From: Tomocerus qinae
Taxonomy: Eukaryota > Arthropoda > Collembola > Entomobryomorpha > Tomoceridae
Direction of reading: 5' to 3'
Length of the DNA stretch: 64,000 nucleotides
NCBI GenBank assembly: GCA_020055645.1
Contig: CM034547.1
Location: 29,884,513-29,948,512 of the forward strand
Position numbers and translations under genes: made by a program. The notes under the pieces were generated by a model. The model was not told the origin of the DNA. It made no database searches and saw only the letters and a program-made list of their open reading frames with translations. Positions 61,701 through 64,000 of this stretch are shown here, piece by piece; position 1 is the first letter of the stretch; each line of letters begins with the position of its first letter.

Positions 61701-64000
61701 AATCCAATTTAAATTCAATTTCAGTCTATGGAAGAACGAAGCAAGCAGTTGCAAGCATTAGCTCATAATGTACAACTTACTCATTAAGCTTACTAAAATA
61801 GTAACCAGAACTTCAAAATTGAGGTAGCGACCTTACCTACTTTTGTTTACAACTCAAGGAGGGCCATAAAATTATCTACCACATCTTCAAATACAGCCAT
61901 TTAAAAGTTTTCTATTCTGAGTAGGGCATATAATGATTACCCTACTTCTTGCAGTTGCTGTCTCACTAAAAGAAACCACCATAGTAGTGTCTAAATGTAT
62001 CTTATTACGATGCATTTTTCAAAACAGTAGCCAAAACACATTTATGTAAGTACATAATAGTGAAGTTAAATTATAAGTACCTACTATGGTAAGGAAATAA
62101 AGGTAACAAAACAATAGTTTCTTACTTAGTTCTAAATAGCCTAAATTGCAGATGTAGTTTATTTAACAATTGCGGTCATTGTTTATGAGTTCAGAAATGC
62201 CTTCATGGATAATTTGTTCCCATTCCTTGAGATATGATGGAATTATGGAGAAGATTACTGAAATTTCCTAATTGAACGAAAGTATTCTACTATACTTAGT
62301 TTAGCCCACTTACTATAACTTTAAATGTCAAAAAATATAGTGTCCTTTAAGGGTCGTAATTGAATTGTTGTGCATATTAACAAACCTTCATTTAAATACT
62401 TTGTCTTTTGTCAGTCTCATTTTACCATTGAATTAGAGTGAGTGAAACGGTAAACAAGCAAAATGTCATTAGTGTCTTGAAGATAGAATGCGGTCACTGC
62501 ATTCCATGCTAAGAAAATACAAGTACAAAGAAAAGTTATCCAAGACAAATGACAGTTTCATTAGAATTTTGTAACATTCACCTCTCAGTCACAATTTACT
62601 TGTGTTGATTTGTAGTAGAGGTATGCATAAGTAATGACAAACAGTCCTTACGAGTATTCAAGCTATAAACAATAACGTTTATTTTGGTATCTGAACAGAA
62701 ATATGGATCGTTGTTAAAGATTTGTGATTTGATAGCGGTAAACTGATGGTGTCATAACTTCTTAATGTGTTTTCTCACTCTTTATATGGCTTTTCACTTC
62801 TGTTCTGCCGACCTTTATCTCATTGACTAATGTGATGTGTCCACCTAGCACCGGTACTAATTTCGAGATACTAAATACTATAATATAAAACTCTCACAGC
62901 AAGGGTGGAGTTGTTGACTTTGGGGCTGTTAAACAAAATAGCAAAATATTTAAACCAATGGGAGCTGAAGATCAGGAATCCATTTATTCATTTCCTAGAT
63001 CACTATCTGCATAAAGCTGCCAACCGAGCAAAGTTAGTAAATAGTAATTCACATCTATTATAAAATCAATTACCTCCAAATGAATCATGTCTAGTTATCT
63101 TTTGACAGAGGAATTTCTTCGCAAAATACATTTAATGTTATCGTATGCACCTGTTTATAACTAAATGAGATTGTGAATACATATTACCATTAGGTAAGTG
63201 TAAGGCTGGTGTAAGGCTAAGTGTATAGTAGTGGATAACAGAAATAAATGCATCTACTTAGGTTAGGTTTTCAAAAATAATTTAAACATTTTTCGGCTAA
63301 CCCTATTCCTACCCCTGCCAAATCACACCCATGCCTATATAATTTTCCATTTCTATAGCCTTGTTGACCATTTTCCATGTTTGACATGTTATATTTAAAA
63401 TGCAAAAATAATGCCACGTTAAATAATAATGATGCGAGGGATGGATGGTAGAATCTGTTACAAAATTATATGTGCCAAAAGTTAAAGACAGGCTGTCACG
63501 TAAACAGGCCTTGAACAGAGATAATACATAATATTTCATTCCCTAAGTGTTGTAGTGTAGTCTACTCTACACGCATTTCATAAGCACTATTTGAGTGAAC
63601 TTTTTATAATATGCGCTTTCCTCGTAAGAGTTAACTTTAAACAGTAGTTAATAAATTATAACCAAGTTTTTATAAATTGGTGGAAGTTAATATAAAATGT
63701 ATTAGTCTGCCCGTCGAAGGTACCTACTTAAATAGGAAACAGTAATAACGTTATTACAGATATATTATTGATAATTATGAGCATTCGCTTTACTTAACCC
63801 TTCAACTATTTCATGCAACTACTTAAGTCCTTAAGCCACGAATATATTCAGGCTGCTTATGTAAAAACATATCTTACGAATTCACGATTGTACAACTACT
63901 TATATATAACTTGAAATTAGCACAATAGGTAAGTAGAACGCTAATAGTTATTACAGTATCATGTTGCAAAACGTATTGGAAAGTGCATCTATTATTAAGT
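52796..64000. other. Long region without a supportable gene
   Basis: 11.2 kb of AT-rich sequence. Open frames are short and show no motif or splice-linked partner. The least AT-rich part, about 60300-60590, ends in an acceptor-like CTATTACAG and has overlapping frames in two phases, but neither is convincing; it could be an untranslated exon or regulatory DNA. Minus-strand frames at 54299-54619 and 58380-58781 look like chance. This may be intron or upstream DNA of a gene beyond the window. Confidence 0.5.

Overview
The window looks like nuclear DNA of an arthropod, perhaps a hexapod; a springtail is only a weak guess. It is visibly AT-rich. Its genes are split into several exons by GT-AG introns, many only 60-350 bp long, and the recognisable products are animal ones: an Orthopedia-type homeodomain, TPGS2, a GLD2-type poly(A) polymerase, Cys-loop receptors and secreted farnesoic-acid-methyltransferase-domain proteins. 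There are no operons, Shine-Dalgarno sites or CRISPR arrays. All exon models below were built by eye, by matching donor and acceptor sites and reading phase.

Layout. 1-4655 (+): the 3' part of an otp homeobox gene, entering the window inside the homeodomain and ending in two alternative last exons. 8037-10398: a 2.3-kb DNA transposon with 44-bp inverted ends, an 8-bp target duplication and a spliced, frameshifted DUF7869-like transposase (-). 10961-13340: a composite inverted-repeat element with a second fold-back element nested in it. 13663-14305 (+): a small zinc-finger-like protein. 15122-16630 (+): complete TPGS2, a subunit of the tubulin polyglutamylase complex. 17757-18636 and 19939-20833 (+): tandem paralogous secreted proteins with a farnesoic acid O-methyltransferase domain. 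20846-22189 (-): a Golgi alpha-1,3-fucosyltransferase, tail to tail with the second of them. 24090-26332 and 31255-33586 (+): two paralogous nicotinic-type Cys-loop receptor subunits with almost no M3-M4 loop. 36899-41619 (-): GLD2-type cytoplasmic poly(A) polymerase with a very long Asn/His-rich N-terminus. 44.3-47.0 kb: a nest of non-autonomous DNA elements inserted into one another. 48551-49824: a Tc1/mariner copy that lost one end. 51628-52791: a large fold-back element. 52.8-64 kb: no gene that I can support.

The genes do not form a pathway. Two local tandem duplications (FAMeT-domain pair, receptor pair) stand out. TPGS2, the fucosyltransferase and GLD2 are ordinary cellular genes between them.

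The most unusual material is mobile DNA: the DUF7869-type element with visible ends and target duplication, the element cluster carrying seven TGACGTCA octamers in 2.1 kb, a perfect 73-bp hairpin element at a TA site, and the 1.16-kb fold-back element whose tips are built of 20-bp palindromes.
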